A program made the translations under genes and the position numbers. From Anaerococcus murdochii (GTDB lineage: Bacteria; Bacillota; Clostridia; Tissierellales; Peptoniphilaceae), in assembly GCF_019957155.1 (NCBI RefSeq), contig NZ_JAIPME010000002.1, positions 1,955,001 through 2,019,000 of the forward strand: DNA of 64,000 bases, given 5' to 3'. Under the pieces are notes generated by a model. That model did no database searches and was not told the origin of the DNA. It worked only from the letters and a program-made list of their open reading frames with translations. Positions 8,059 to 16,846 of the stretch are shown here, one piece after another. Numbering within the stretch: the stretch's first letter is position 1; each line of letters opens with the position of its first letter.

Positions 8059-9824
8059 TCATTCTCACTCCCTTCTATATCCATTTGCCAAATATTTGTC
8101 TTCTTATAAATATCAAAGAGTCGCTTATATATTCCATCTGCAAGGATTAAATCTTCATGCTTACCTCTTTCTGCAATTTTTCCATCAGATATTACTAATA
8201 TTTGATTTGCATGTTCTATGGTATTTAACCTATGAGCAATCATGATAACCGTCTTATCCTTAACCAATTCAGATAAAGCTTCCTGCATAAGATATTCATT
8301 TTCAGAGTCTGCAAAACTTGTTGCCTCGTCTAATACTAATATTGTTGCATCCTTTAAAATCGCTCTTGCTACTGCAATACGTTGTTTCTCTCCGCCGGAT
8401 AAATAAGTTCCTTTATCCAAAACAGTATTGTATCCATTAGGAAGTTTTTTAATAAAATCATAACATCTTGCTTTTTTACAAGCTTTTATGACATCTTCTT
8501 TTGTAGAACCTGTCTTTGCCATAGCAATATTATTGAAGACTGTATCTGTAATAAGATCACTGTCTTGAAAAACAAATGCTATCTTGTCCATTAAGGCGTT
8601 TATCGGAATATTTTTTATATTAACTCCACCAATTTTAATAGAGCCTTCTGAAGGATCATAAAATCTGGGTATTAAAGTTCCAACGGTAGATTTGCCTGCT
8701 CCCGAATAGCCAACTAATGCTGTAACTTCTCCTTGTTTGGCGCAGAAGCTTATATTCTTTAAAACCTCTTCATCTCCATAAGAAAAGCTTACATTCTCGA
8801 ATTCAAGATCATGACCTTTTATCTCTTCCTCGCTATTTTCAATTGCCAATTCTTTTTGATCTATAATTTCGTAGATTCTCAAAACAACTTCATTTAGTAA
8901 ATTCATTCCTTCTGCAAAATCTCTAAGTTTTAATGCAGGTACGCTAATGGCAGGTGCAAGAATCAAATAGAAAATAAAAACTGTAGCAAAATCCAAGTTA
9001 TTATTTCGTGACATTAAAAGTATTCCTACTGGAACTATGAATGTAGCAACAGATAAAATAAACATTCTAAATGAAACAAATCCCGGTCTTATCATTGATG
9101 TCATCGAACTTGTAAAGTCTCTATATTCTCCTACTGACTTTGAAAAAGTTTTAAATGATTTTGCTCCTGTTCCAAATATTTTCACTTCCGGCATACCTTT
9201 AACGTATTCAGTAGTTGCTGAATTAATTTGATCCAAAATCGCAAAGTTCTTCTCAAGTCCACCCGACTTTATAATCTTTGCCATGATTGCAATCTGAATT
9301 CCTAAACCAACAAATATAATTAACAAAGTCGTAAGACCTAATATTAAATTTATCTTTAACATAACAATTATCATTGCTAAAATTAGTGCTAAAGTTGAAA
9401 TTAGATTTGGTAATTGATGAGAAAAATAACCCTCAATTTGATTCATGTCCGATCCTAATACTTGCCTTATTTTTGACTTGTTGTCTCCGGTAAAAAATCC
9501 TAAAGGAAGATTCCCAATATGAAATAATATCTTCTTTTTTAAGTTAGCTATTAAAACATAAGAAAACTTATGGCATAAAATACTGCCAATGTAAGTTAAG
9601 CAATATGACAATACCACTGCTGCAAGTCCATAGATACAGAACTGTATTGTACTTTGTTCTAATTTTCCATATAAAAATAGAGATTTTATGACTTTGTATA
9701 TCACCAAAATTGGACAAATACTTAATAGCATCCCAAGACTAACAAATAATATTCCTCCTACAAGTTGTCCTTTTTTTATTTCACTGTAGGAAATAATATC
9801 TTTGATAGATTTCTTCTTTTTCAT
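8055..9824 (-). CDS. ABC exporter-fold half-transporter, first of pair (module 1)
   Basis: 589 residues: six-helix transmembrane domain (about 20-300) and ATPase domain with Walker A GYSGAGKST, signature LSGGEKQRIA, Walker B ILVLDEATSFADSEN and H-loop MIAHRL. The D-loop reads SFADSEN instead of the usual SSLDPEN, a small asymmetry typical of heterodimeric exporters. It is the first gene after the palindrome at 9845-9858 and is followed by its partner with a 4-base overlap. Expected in the cytoplasmic membrane as a heterodimer with the product of 6334-8058. Confidence 0.88.
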   Translation of the reverse strand: MKKKKSIKDIISYSEIKKGQLVGGILFVSLGMLLSICPILVIYKVIKSLFLYGKLEQSTIQFCIYGLAAVVLSYCLTYIGSILCHKFSYVLIANLKKKILFHIGNLPLGFFTGDNKSKIRQVLGSDMNQIEGYFSHQLPNLISTLALILAMIIVMLKINLILGLTTLLIIFVGLGIQIAIMAKIIKSGGLEKNFAILDQINSATTEYVKGMPEVKIFGTGAKSFKTFSKSVGEYRDFTSSMTSMIRPGFVSFRMFILSVATFIVPVGILLMSRNNNLDFATVFIFYLILAPAISVPALKLRDFAEGMNLLNEVVLRIYEIIDQKELAIENSEEEIKGHDLEFENVSFSYGDEEVLKNISFCAKQGEVTALVGYSGAGKSTVGTLIPRFYDPSEGSIKIGGVNIKNIPINALMDKIAFVFQDSDLITDTVFNNIAMAKTGSTKEDVIKACKKARCYDFIKKLPNGYNTVLDKGTYLSGGEKQRIAVARAILKDATILVLDEATSFADSENEYLMQEALSELVKDKTVIMIAHRLNTIEHANQILVISDGKIAERGKHEDLILADGIYKRLFDIYKKTNIWQMDIEGSENE

Positions 9825-9844
9825 CTAAAACATACCTCCTTACC

Positions 9845-9858
9845 GAACGAGTTCGTTC
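9845..9858 (-). promoter_or_regulatory. Probable TetR operator before module 1 transport genes
   Basis: Perfect inverted repeat GAACGA-GT-TCGTTC, 20 bases upstream of the ABC gene start at 9824. A related sequence (GAACGAGTGTCGGTC on the minus strand) lies in the promoter of the tetR gene at about 10563-10577, consistent with one repressor binding both places. Confidence 0.6.
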
Positions 9859-9876
9859 ATTTGCCTTAAAACTAAT

Positions 9877-9908
9877 ACAAGGAAAACACCATTGATGTTT
9901 CCCTTGTA
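9877..9908 (-). terminator. Hairpin between tetR and ABC genes (module 1)
   Basis: Near-perfect inverted repeat, arms ACAAGGAAAACA/TGTTTCCCTTGT with a short loop. It lies just after the tetR gene and before the operator, so it probably limits readthrough from tetR. It lacks a long T tract. Confidence 0.45.
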
Positions 9909-9931
9909 AAATACTTATATTTTATTTTTCT

Positions 9932-10546
9932 CTAATGAGGTCTTTGAAATAGTTCGCTTATTATTCCAAAGGCTTCACTTGAATTTGTTTTGTTTTCTCC
10001 CTTAATAATATAGTCATTATATATTGTTCCAACAGCTCCGTATAAAATAAAGGCAGCGAAACTTCTCACATTTTCTCTATTTATTCCCATATTATTTTCT
10101 ATTTTTTTATTTTCAATTCCTTCAATTATAAACTCTGAATAGACATCTATAAATTTTCCAATGTAATGAATTAATTCCCATAGCCTGTAAGAGTTATCTG
10201 TAATTGAATTCTCTTTCGAAAAATTATATCTTGTTGTAAATTGACCGATATCTTTTACTATGAGTTCTCTTACAATTTTTATTCTTTCTTCGTAATCCAT
10301 TTCCTTATTTTGAAGTATATCCAACTTATTTTTTAGTTTTTCTTCAAAATATGTTTCCATACACGCCAAGAAAATATCTTCTTTTGATTTGAAATAATAA
10401 TAAAACATTCCCGGCGCTCCGTTAACTTCCGCGAGAATATCTCGCACAGAAACTTTCTCATATCCATCCTTTTCAAAAAGTCTTGATGCTATATTTATAA
10501 GCTCCTGTTTTCTTTCTTCTGGATCCTTTACATTTCTCTTTGCCAA
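9932..10546 (-). CDS. TetR/AcrR-family transcriptional regulator (module 1)
   Basis: 204 residues. N-terminal TetR DNA-binding domain: IASRLFEKDGYEKVSVRDIL, then EVNGAPGMFYYYFKSKEDIF (helix-turn-helix about 32-55). The C-terminal ligand/dimerisation region is variable. It is transcribed into the ABC/ECF genes and separated from them by a hairpin and a 14-bp palindrome, so repression of both itself and the transport operon is likely. It differs in sequence from the two other TetR proteins in the window, and its presumed operator differs as well. The inducer is unknown. Confidence 0.9.
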   Translation of the reverse strand: MAKRNVKDPEERKQELINIASRLFEKDGYEKVSVRDILAEVNGAPGMFYYYFKSKEDIFLACMETYFEEKLKNKLDILQNKEMDYEERIKIVRELIVKDIGQFTTRYNFSKENSITDNSYRLWELIHYIGKFIDVYSEFIIEGIENKKIENNMGINRENVRSFAAFILYGAVGTIYNDYIIKGENKTNSSEAFGIISELFQRPH

Positions 10547-10586
10547 AACCTCACCACCTATTGACCGACACTCGTTCTATTAATAT

Positions 10587-10615
10587 AGATTATCATTTTC
10601 TTATACTTTTGTCAA
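10587..10615 (-). promoter_or_regulatory. Promoter of module 1 tetR
   Basis: Minus strand: -35 TTGACA (10610-10615), 17-bp spacer, -10 TAATCT (10587-10592), followed by the operator-like GAACGAGTGTCGG. The -35 is perfect, the -10 weak. The same layout occurs before the other two tetR genes. Confidence 0.55.
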
Positions 10616-10672
10616 TAGTGCCCTGAAATTATATTCTGAGTATGGTATAATTTTATTTACTATAAATAAGCA

Positions 10673-10687
10673 CGCTTAACGCTTATA
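10673..10687 (+). repeat. Conserved 15-mer CGCTTAACGCTTATA, copy 1
   Basis: CGCTTAACGCTTATA also occurs at 15131-15145 and, as 14 of 15, at 37192-37205, each time upstream of a tetR gene and 17-21 bases after a plus-strand TATAAT. It contains a tandem 7-mer (CGCTTAA CGCTTAT). Confidence 0.7.
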
Positions 10688-10705
10688 GTCTTAATTACAC
10701 AATAA

Positions 10706-10775
10706 CAGGGTCTGTAAATAATTTTGTGTATCAACCTAAATCCTGTTTAAAGGGTAATGGTTGATACATTTTTTA
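10706..10775. mobile_element. IS256-type terminal remnant
   Basis: GGGTCTGTAAATAATTTTG followed by TGTATCAACC ... GGTTGATACA resembles the terminal inverted repeat of IS256-family elements and matches the left edge of the remnant at 17450. No transposase sequence remains here. Confidence 0.5.
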
Positions 10776-10911
10776 TGCTTCAATCATCATTGGTGTAGCT
10801 ACAACTTTTTGTACATCAACATTTTTATCTTCTAGATTATCTTCAAAATTCCCATATTGATTTAGGAACGAAAAAAAGAGCAAGTGGTTTTTCTTGTCCA
10901 CCTGCTCTAAA
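10774..10911 (-). pseudogene. Fragment of sigma-70-family factor gene
   Basis: This stretch matches the central part of the intact sigma gene at about 28109-28262, in the same orientation, with scattered substitutions (about nine in ten bases agree by eye). Both ends of the gene are missing. It sits just downstream of the module 2 ABC gene, the same relative position that the intact gene has downstream of module 3. It is a scar of an earlier recombination or deletion. Confidence 0.75.
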
Positions 10912-10949
10912 TATTTTTCATGTTCAGGGACTTTAAATATTTCTTCCTA

Positions 10950-12686
10950 TCAATTATTTAATTTCCATGATTCCGCCTTAGCTTTTGCATTTATAAGGTC
11001 AGAATAAAGTCTATTATTTTTAATCAGTTCTTCATGATTACCACGTTCTACTATTTCTCCAACTTTTAAGACTAAAATCTGGTCAGCATTTCTAATTGTC
11101 TTTAGTCTATGAGCAATCATTATTACTGTCTTATTTTTTGTTAATGATTCTATTGCTTCTTTAAGCTTATCTTCATTTTCCGGGTCTATATTTGCTGTTG
11201 CTTCATCAAAGATTATGATATCCGCATCTTTTAGCATGGCTCTGGCTATGGAGATTCTTTGTTTTTCTCCACCAGATAGGCTTGCTCCACCTTCCCCAAT
11301 AATAGTGTCATATCCATCTGGTAAAGCTTCTATAAATTCATGACATCTTGCTTTTTTAGCAGCTTGAACTACTTCTTCATGGCTTGAGTTTTGTTTTCCA
11401 AATTTTATATTATTTTCAATTGTATCTTCAAATAGATATACATCTTGAAATACCATGGAAATTGAATTCATAAGGTTTTCTATCTTATAGTCCTTAATAT
11501 TCTTTCCACCTATTAAAATTTCTCCAGAATTTACATCCCAAAATCTTGCTATTAGATTACAAAATGTTGTTTTACCAGATCCAGATGGGCCGACAATGGC
11601 AGTCATAGTATTTTCTTTTATCTCTGCTGATACATTTTTTAAAATTGGTCTATCATCATAAGAAAAGCTGACATTTTTAAATACAATATCATGATTTTTT
11701 ATTGGCTCTGTAATACTTCCTTCTTTCATATCTTCCATATCATTTACATAAGAATAATAATCTATTGCATTCTCAACCATTCTTAGCATAGCCATAGCAG
11801 AGCCAGATGTTATAAGCCCATCAAATATTACAAAACTTGCTATAAGTATCATAATAGTATTGACTATTTGACTGTTTTCAACAAAATATAAGTTTATTGA
11901 TATAAATAACATCAAACAAATTGTTATAGCTATTATTATTTTAGCTAATAAACTATATGGCATTATAGTTTTTTCTAAATCAAAAGAATATTTACTTGCA
12001 CCATCAAAGCTTTTATCAAGTTTTTTATTATTACTTCCTCGTAGATTATATGATTTTATAATTTGCATTCCTTGCAATGTTGATAAGACTTCTTTGGTAA
12101 GTGATACCTGAATCTCATGAATCTTATCTGCATTTTTACTTGACCTTTTTTGCATACGAGCAATAATCATTAAAAATACAATAGAACCAACTATTGCTAC
12201 AATACCTACCTTATAAGAGAACAAAAATAAGGATAAGATAAAAACAATAGCATTAAGCATGCCACCGAAAACCATAATACACAAAGTTGGAACCCAAGTC
12301 TCTACATTATCTAAGTTAGTAGTCGCAATAGTTGTTAAATTTCCTAAACTTAAACTTGAGAAGAATCCCATGGGAACTTTTTTTATTTTTTCACCTAATT
12401 CAATTCTCTTGTGTCCAGCCATAAAATATCCGGCATGTGTTTGTTTGAGCATAGAGGAATTTTTTGAAATAATTACTCCGGCTATACTAATTAATAAAAA
12501 TAAACTTGATATTCCTATTGTTTTAAAGCTTATATCCTTGTTTACTATCCCAAAAATCGCATAATAAATGGCTGCAAATTGTAGAGCATTAAAAATAGAA
12601 CCGAAAAAATTAGCAAAGATTGATTTTTTTAGATACACTTGTTCTTCAATAGAAAAATTCCATATTTTTTTAAAAACACTAAGCAT
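10950..12686 (-). CDS. ABC exporter-fold half-transporter, second of pair (module 2)
   Basis: 578 residues: six-helix transmembrane domain, then ATPase domain with Walker A GPSGSGKTT, signature LSGGEKQRIS, Walker B IIIFDEATANIDPENEDKL and H-loop MIAHRL. The FDEATAN[IV]DPENEDKL signature is shared with the module 3 protein at 32853-34586, so these are counterparts. Its start overlaps the end of the upstream partner gene by 8 bases. Likely heterodimer in the membrane; direction of transport not decided by sequence. Confidence 0.88.
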   Translation of the reverse strand: MLSVFKKIWNFSIEEQVYLKKSIFANFFGSIFNALQFAAIYYAIFGIVNKDISFKTIGISSLFLLISIAGVIISKNSSMLKQTHAGYFMAGHKRIELGEKIKKVPMGFFSSLSLGNLTTIATTNLDNVETWVPTLCIMVFGGMLNAIVFILSLFLFSYKVGIVAIVGSIVFLMIIARMQKRSSKNADKIHEIQVSLTKEVLSTLQGMQIIKSYNLRGSNNKKLDKSFDGASKYSFDLEKTIMPYSLLAKIIIAITICLMLFISINLYFVENSQIVNTIMILIASFVIFDGLITSGSAMAMLRMVENAIDYYSYVNDMEDMKEGSITEPIKNHDIVFKNVSFSYDDRPILKNVSAEIKENTMTAIVGPSGSGKTTFCNLIARFWDVNSGEILIGGKNIKDYKIENLMNSISMVFQDVYLFEDTIENNIKFGKQNSSHEEVVQAAKKARCHEFIEALPDGYDTIIGEGGASLSGGEKQRISIARAMLKDADIIIFDEATANIDPENEDKLKEAIESLTKNKTVIMIAHRLKTIRNADQILVLKVGEIVERGNHEELIKNNRLYSDLINAKAKAESWKLNN

Positions 12687-14397
12687 TTTCTTCTCCTTTC
12701 AAGGCAGTTTCCCAAAGATTGTGATAATCTTTTGATTCCTTCAAAAGCTCTTCATGACTTCCTTTACATGCAAGTTCTCCATTTTTAATTACAAATATAT
12801 TATCTACATCTGTTATTGTCTTTAAACGATGGGCAATTATAATTAGAGTTTTCCCTTTGACAAGCTCTGATATTGCATCTTGAATCAAGGCTTCATTTTC
12901 AGGATCTATATAGGAAGATGCTTCATCTAAAATAACTATTGGAGCATTCTTTATCATAGCTCTTGCAATTGATATTCTTTGCCTTTCTCCTCCAGACAAA
13001 TGTTTACCAGCTTCTCCTACTCTTGTATCATATCCATCTGACAACTTCATTATAAAATCATGGCAGGCTGCTTTCTTACATACTTCAATTATTTCCTCAT
13101 CACTAGCATTTTTATTTCCTATTCTGATGTTATCTTTAATTGACATATCAAAAAGAAAATTATCTTGTGCTACATAGGAAATAATAGTAGATAGCTTTTC
13201 AAGGGACATATCTTTAATATTTACATTTCCTATACTTATAGAACCACTATCTACGTCCCAAAATCCTGAAATTAGTTTTGCAATAGTCGACTTTCCCGAA
13301 CCCGATTCGCCTACTAAAGCATTCACACTTCCTTCTTCTATATTTATATTTATATTATTTAGTACTTGCTTATCTTTTTCATAAGAAAAATCTACGTTTT
13401 TAATCTCTATATTATAATTTTTTATATCCAGATTTGCATTTTTATGAGATAATTCTCTCGCAGAAAGTATATTTTTAATCTCTTCGAAAATAGTTGACAT
13501 TCTTCCAATATCATCTTCAAAAGTCATTACTCTCATAATATTTTGGATAGTCCCAAAAGAAAGGATTATCAATGTTAAAAATACACCACCATCTAGTGAA
13601 CCATTCATACAGAAATATAAACCAAATGGTATAATTGTCAAAATACCAACTGGAGCAATAGACATACTTATCGCATAGTCTCTTGTATTTTCTCCCATCC
13701 AATCATAATAGTAATTTGCCTTTTTATACACATTGTCCCTGTATTTTCTATAAGATTTTTCGCCTTGATTAAATGTTTTAATAACCTCTATTCCATTTAT
13801 ATATTCAACCACGGAATTATTCATATCTTGGCCAATTTTAACTGCTTGTGGAAACTTTACCTTCATTCTTTTCATCGGCCCTGTCATAAAAAATCCACCA
13901 ATAACTAATGGAATTAAAGATATTAAACTTAGTCTATAATCTAAAATTAACATGTAAACAAATAATATTATAGGTCCTACTAAATTAGCTGTCATCTCAG
14001 GTATCATATGAGCCAATGTTGTTTCAGTATTATCAACTTGATTTACAATTATGTCTTTCAACTTACCAGTGGACTCATTCAATATATCTCCTAATGGCAT
14101 ATTAAATAATTTTTCCATAAGGCTTTTTCTTATATCTCGTATTATTTGATAGGCTGTTTTATGAGAAATCATTGTTGACAAAAACATAAACACTTCTTTG
14201 ATTATAAGACATGAAAGTATCAAGAAAATTTTATTTATATAGTAATAAAAATCTTGGCTACCATCAATTAATGATATAATCATCTTACTTAGAATAATAT
14301 ATACAAAAAGATTTGAAATTACTCCAAGTATTGCAAACAAGACAGAAATAAAATATGGTGCTTTATTTCTCTTAATGTATTTTTTTAATAGATCCAT
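12679..14397 (-). CDS. ABC exporter-fold half-transporter, first of pair (module 2)
   Basis: 572 residues from MDLLKKYIKRNKAPYF. I chose ATG 14397 because AAAGGAG lies 8 bases upstream; a longer frame starts at 14418 inside the tetR end. Six transmembrane helices precede an ATPase domain with Walker A GESGSGKST, signature LSGGERQRIS, Walker B IVILDEASSYIDPEN and H-loop IIAHRL. Counterpart of 34583-36325 in module 3 (shared SYIDPENE D-loop). It starts 4 bases after the tetR stop, so tetR and both ABC genes form one operon. Confidence 0.88.
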   Translation of the reverse strand: MDLLKKYIKRNKAPYFISVLFAILGVISNLFVYIILSKMIISLIDGSQDFYYYINKIFLILSCLIIKEVFMFLSTMISHKTAYQIIRDIRKSLMEKLFNMPLGDILNESTGKLKDIIVNQVDNTETTLAHMIPEMTANLVGPIILFVYMLILDYRLSLISLIPLVIGGFFMTGPMKRMKVKFPQAVKIGQDMNNSVVEYINGIEVIKTFNQGEKSYRKYRDNVYKKANYYYDWMGENTRDYAISMSIAPVGILTIIPFGLYFCMNGSLDGGVFLTLIILSFGTIQNIMRVMTFEDDIGRMSTIFEEIKNILSARELSHKNANLDIKNYNIEIKNVDFSYEKDKQVLNNININIEEGSVNALVGESGSGKSTIAKLISGFWDVDSGSISIGNVNIKDMSLEKLSTIISYVAQDNFLFDMSIKDNIRIGNKNASDEEIIEVCKKAACHDFIMKLSDGYDTRVGEAGKHLSGGERQRISIARAMIKNAPIVILDEASSYIDPENEALIQDAISELVKGKTLIIIAHRLKTITDVDNIFVIKNGELACKGSHEELLKESKDYHNLWETALKGEENA

Positions 14398-14401
14398 AAA
14401 T

Positions 14402-14998
14402 TTAACTCCTTTCGTCATCTTTTTTCATAACATTTGTAAAATAAGTCTCTATCATTTCAGTTAGATATTTCTTATTTTTTACAAAATTCTCACGTGCATT
14501 CAAAATTTCGCAAGCCATCAATCCAGAATTCATAATATTAATCATAAATTCAAATGTTTCATCAGAAGGTAACTCATTAAACAAAGTAGAAAACAATTCT
14601 TTAAATACTTGTATGGACTCTTTTTTTATTTTCACATATAGTTTTTTCAAATCATCATTTTCTTTTAACTCACATAAAAACATAACATAAAGCTTTACAT
14701 AATCATTATCTGCAAGTATCTTGTCTATAATCATTCTTGAAAACAACTGTGGACTTAATATTAATCCTTCATCATAACTTGATTTTTGAACAATATCTTT
14801 TCTATTTAAATTACCTTCCATCATAATGTCGTATAAGATTTCATGCGTAGAACCATAATGATGATACAAGCCACCTCTAGAAAGCCCAGTAGCTTCCATA
14901 ATGTCATTCATAACTGTATTTCTAAATCCCTTATCCAAAAAGACTTTAATAGCTGCTTGTCTAATCTGCTTTTTTCTTTCATCAGCTTCCATTTTCAT
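14402..14998 (-). CDS. TetR-family transcriptional regulator (module 2)
   Basis: 198 residues from MKMEADERKKQIRQAAIKVF; a TTG eighteen bases earlier is the alternative start. HTH: FRNTVMNDIMEATGLSRGGL followed by YHHYGSTHEILYDIM, typical TetR. It is the first gene of the module 2 operon, and its promoter carries an 18-bp palindrome, so it probably represses itself and the ABC pair. Overall sequence differs clearly from the module 1 and 3 regulators, so each module appears to have its own signal. Confidence 0.9.
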   Translation of the reverse strand: MKMEADERKKQIRQAAIKVFLDKGFRNTVMNDIMEATGLSRGGLYHHYGSTHEILYDIMMEGNLNRKDIVQKSSYDEGLILSPQLFSRMIIDKILADNDYVKLYVMFLCELKENDDLKKLYVKIKKESIQVFKELFSTLFNELPSDETFEFMINIMNSGLMACEILNARENFVKNKKYLTEMIETYFTNVMKKDDERS

Positions 14999-15016
14999 TT
15001 CATAAATAACCTCCAA

Positions 15017-15034
15017 ACCGACACTCTTGTCGGT
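15017..15034 (-). promoter_or_regulatory. TetR operator palindrome (module 2)
   Basis: ACCGACA-CTCT-TGTCGGT, perfect 7-bp arms, lying 3 bases downstream of the -10 box of the tetR promoter and just before its ribosome binding site. Position fits autorepression. Confidence 0.65.
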
Positions 15035-15037
15035 ATT

Positions 15038-15066
15038 ATTGTATCAGAACTGATAATCATTGTCAA
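15038..15066 (-). promoter_or_regulatory. Promoter of module 2 tetR with Fur-box-like overlap
   Basis: Minus strand: TTGACA (15061-15066), 17-bp spacer, TACAAT (15038-15043). The plus-strand 15-mer TGATAATCATTGTCA (15051-15065) overlaps the -35 and matches the 7-1-7 Fur consensus TGATAATNATTATCA at all but one base. Confidence 0.6.
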
Positions 15067-15241
15067 TAGCTTCGCTTATACTTCTTTATTAATTTTTTTA
15101 AATGCGGTATAATTAATAAAACCTAATAAACGCTTAACGCTTATAACTTTAATAGACCAACTAAGGAAGTCAATAGTTATTTTAAAAATTTTTTTGAAAA
15201 ATTTTTAAGTCACAAAACTTAAAAATGTGCATAGCAAATAA

Positions 15242-15268
15242 GCCTCATACACTTTCATTTTTTGAGGC
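15242..15268 (-). terminator. Terminator of IS110 transposase gene, copy 1
   Basis: Inverted repeat GCCTCA ... TGAGGC with an A/T-rich loop, 16 bases downstream of the transposase stop. Confidence 0.45.
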
Positions 15269-15283
15269 AACACTTTTAAAAGT

Positions 15284-16561
15284 TTATGCGACTAACTTAC
15301 TCTTTTCTCGAATTAGTTTTTGATGTTCTTCGGGTGTTCTTAATTCAAATGATTTTTGGTTTCTGAGAACAGCAAAAATAATTTGAACCATCTTTCGCAT
15401 AATTGCACACATTACAACTTTGTATGGTTTTTCAGCTATCTTCTTTTCAAAATAAGCACGCATAACAGGATTTAAATACTCTCGGTTGCGATTTGGATAC
15501 ACATTAGATTTAGCCAGCATATGGAGAATTGAGCGAACATGAGGTGATCCTCTTTTAGAGATTTTATTGTTTTTCCTATTGTATGTTCCACTTTGAGTTA
15601 CTCCTGGATCCAATCCAAAGAAGGCAACTAATTCTTTCGGTTTCGAGAAATTGGATATATCTCCAAGCTCTGATAAAACAACATATGCTGTATACTCTCC
15701 AACTCCTGGAATACTTTGTAAAAGCACTATTTCTTTATGAAACTTTTCATCTAAAAGAGATAGTCTTTTGATTTCATCATCGATTGCTTTCAAAGCTTCC
15801 TGTAAACTGAAAATAACCCTTACAGTTGTTTGAATAAGTACTGCTGAACTAAGGCTTACTATACAAACTTCAATAGATTTTTCAGCAGCTTTCAATAGTT
15901 TTTCATATTTTACTTCGGCATAGGAGCTGCTTTTATGTGAATTTTCTTTTATCAGTTGAATAATATCTTGCTTATTTTCAGGAGATAATACTTCCTGTAT
16001 AGTAGGATATTTTTCAAGCAAAGACAAAGGTGTTTTCCCTTGCAAATCCGTAAATACTTTCTTGAAATCTGGAAAGGAAATATCTAAAAAAGCGATTAAT
16101 CGGTTGATGTGTTCCACAATTTCATCCGTCAATCCTTTATGCTGTCTGCAAAGCTTTTTGATACTGTTAACGGTATCTGAGTGTGTAATTGTTTCGTTGT
16201 AATTCTTAATACGATATAGCAACGCTATATTATATGCATCTGTTTTATCTGATTTAATTTTTCGGATATTGATATTTTTCAATGCTCCACTTTGAATCGG
16301 ATTAATTACAATGACTTCGTAATTATGCTTACGGAAAAAATTAGCTAAAATTTGATGATAGTGTGCAGTAGCTTCCATGATAATTACTGCTGTGTCTTTG
16401 TACTCATCTTCTACCTTTTCAAGTACATAGATGAGCGACTTCATACCAGTAATATCATTAGAAATTTTAAGTCTTTTGATGATGTCATTATTAGGTGATA
16501 GAATACAGATATCACTGAAAGCTTTACTCACATCAATTCCTACAACAATTTTTTCTGACAT
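15284..16561 (-). CDS. IS110-family transposase (copy 1)
   Basis: 425-residue DEDD transposase. The N-terminal RuvC-like domain starts MSEKIVVGIDVSKAFSDIC (first acidic residue D10 of GIDVS), then IIMEATAHYH and KSDKTDAYNIALL provide further acidic residues. The C-terminal transposase_20 domain has LLQSIPGVGEYTAYVVLSEL and the serine-containing SGTYNRKNNKISKRGSPHVR. IS110 enzymes recombine DNA guided by a bridge RNA made from the element's own non-coding end (recent knowledge of the family). The ribosome binding site AGGAGG precedes the start. The protein sequence is identical to the copy at 37344-38621, implying recent duplication or conversion. Confidence 0.93.
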   Translation of the reverse strand: MSEKIVVGIDVSKAFSDICILSPNNDIIKRLKISNDITGMKSLIYVLEKVEDEYKDTAVIIMEATAHYHQILANFFRKHNYEVIVINPIQSGALKNINIRKIKSDKTDAYNIALLYRIKNYNETITHSDTVNSIKKLCRQHKGLTDEIVEHINRLIAFLDISFPDFKKVFTDLQGKTPLSLLEKYPTIQEVLSPENKQDIIQLIKENSHKSSSYAEVKYEKLLKAAEKSIEVCIVSLSSAVLIQTTVRVIFSLQEALKAIDDEIKRLSLLDEKFHKEIVLLQSIPGVGEYTAYVVLSELGDISNFSKPKELVAFFGLDPGVTQSGTYNRKNNKISKRGSPHVRSILHMLAKSNVYPNRNREYLNPVMRAYFEKKIAEKPYKVVMCAIMRKMVQIIFAVLRNQKSFELRTPEEHQKLIREKSKLVA

Positions 16562-16637
16562 AATATACCTCCTATAATTTGGGATGCCCTGTTAATCCAA
16601 AACCACAACAGGCTCACGAGTTATACAGGTAATCAAT

Positions 16638-16793
16638 AAATGAACCTAACCAACCGAAAAGATGAAAGGCAATGGAATGAGGGTGGAGTCTACCAAATGA
16701 GTAATTCCTAAATTGGAAACCCAGCAAGCACATAAAACAATCCCATTTCATCCCTAATATCTATAATTTTATCATAGATGATTAGGTTCATTT
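16638..16793 (-). ncRNA. Candidate IS110 bridge RNA region, copy 1
   Basis: The non-coding stretch directly upstream of the transposase gene is about 300 bases. A perfect 12-bp inverted repeat (AAATGAACCTAA at 16638-16649; TTAGGTTCATTT at 16782-16793) would close a 156-nt RNA containing smaller hairpins such as ATCTAT/ATAGAT. In IS110-group elements the bridge RNA is encoded upstream of the transposase gene. The assignment is inferred from position and structure only. Confidence 0.5.
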
Positions 16794-16846
16794 TTAAGAA
16801 CTATGCTTAAAGCTGTTCTTATACTATTAGTATATGAGCAAGCACA

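Noticed and set aside
10587..10604. Fur-box-like sequence in the module 1 tetR promoter
   Set aside because: Four mismatches to the consensus in AT-rich DNA; not distinguishable from chance.
12259..12564. Plus-strand 101-residue frame within the module 2 ABC gene
   Set aside because: Antisense shadow of a well-supported ABC gene, with no ribosome binding site or domain; the same applies to the other plus-strand frames inside minus-strand genes.
15583..15771. Plus-strand 62-residue frame repeated at 37643-37831
   Set aside because: It repeats only because the IS110 transposase gene beneath it is duplicated.
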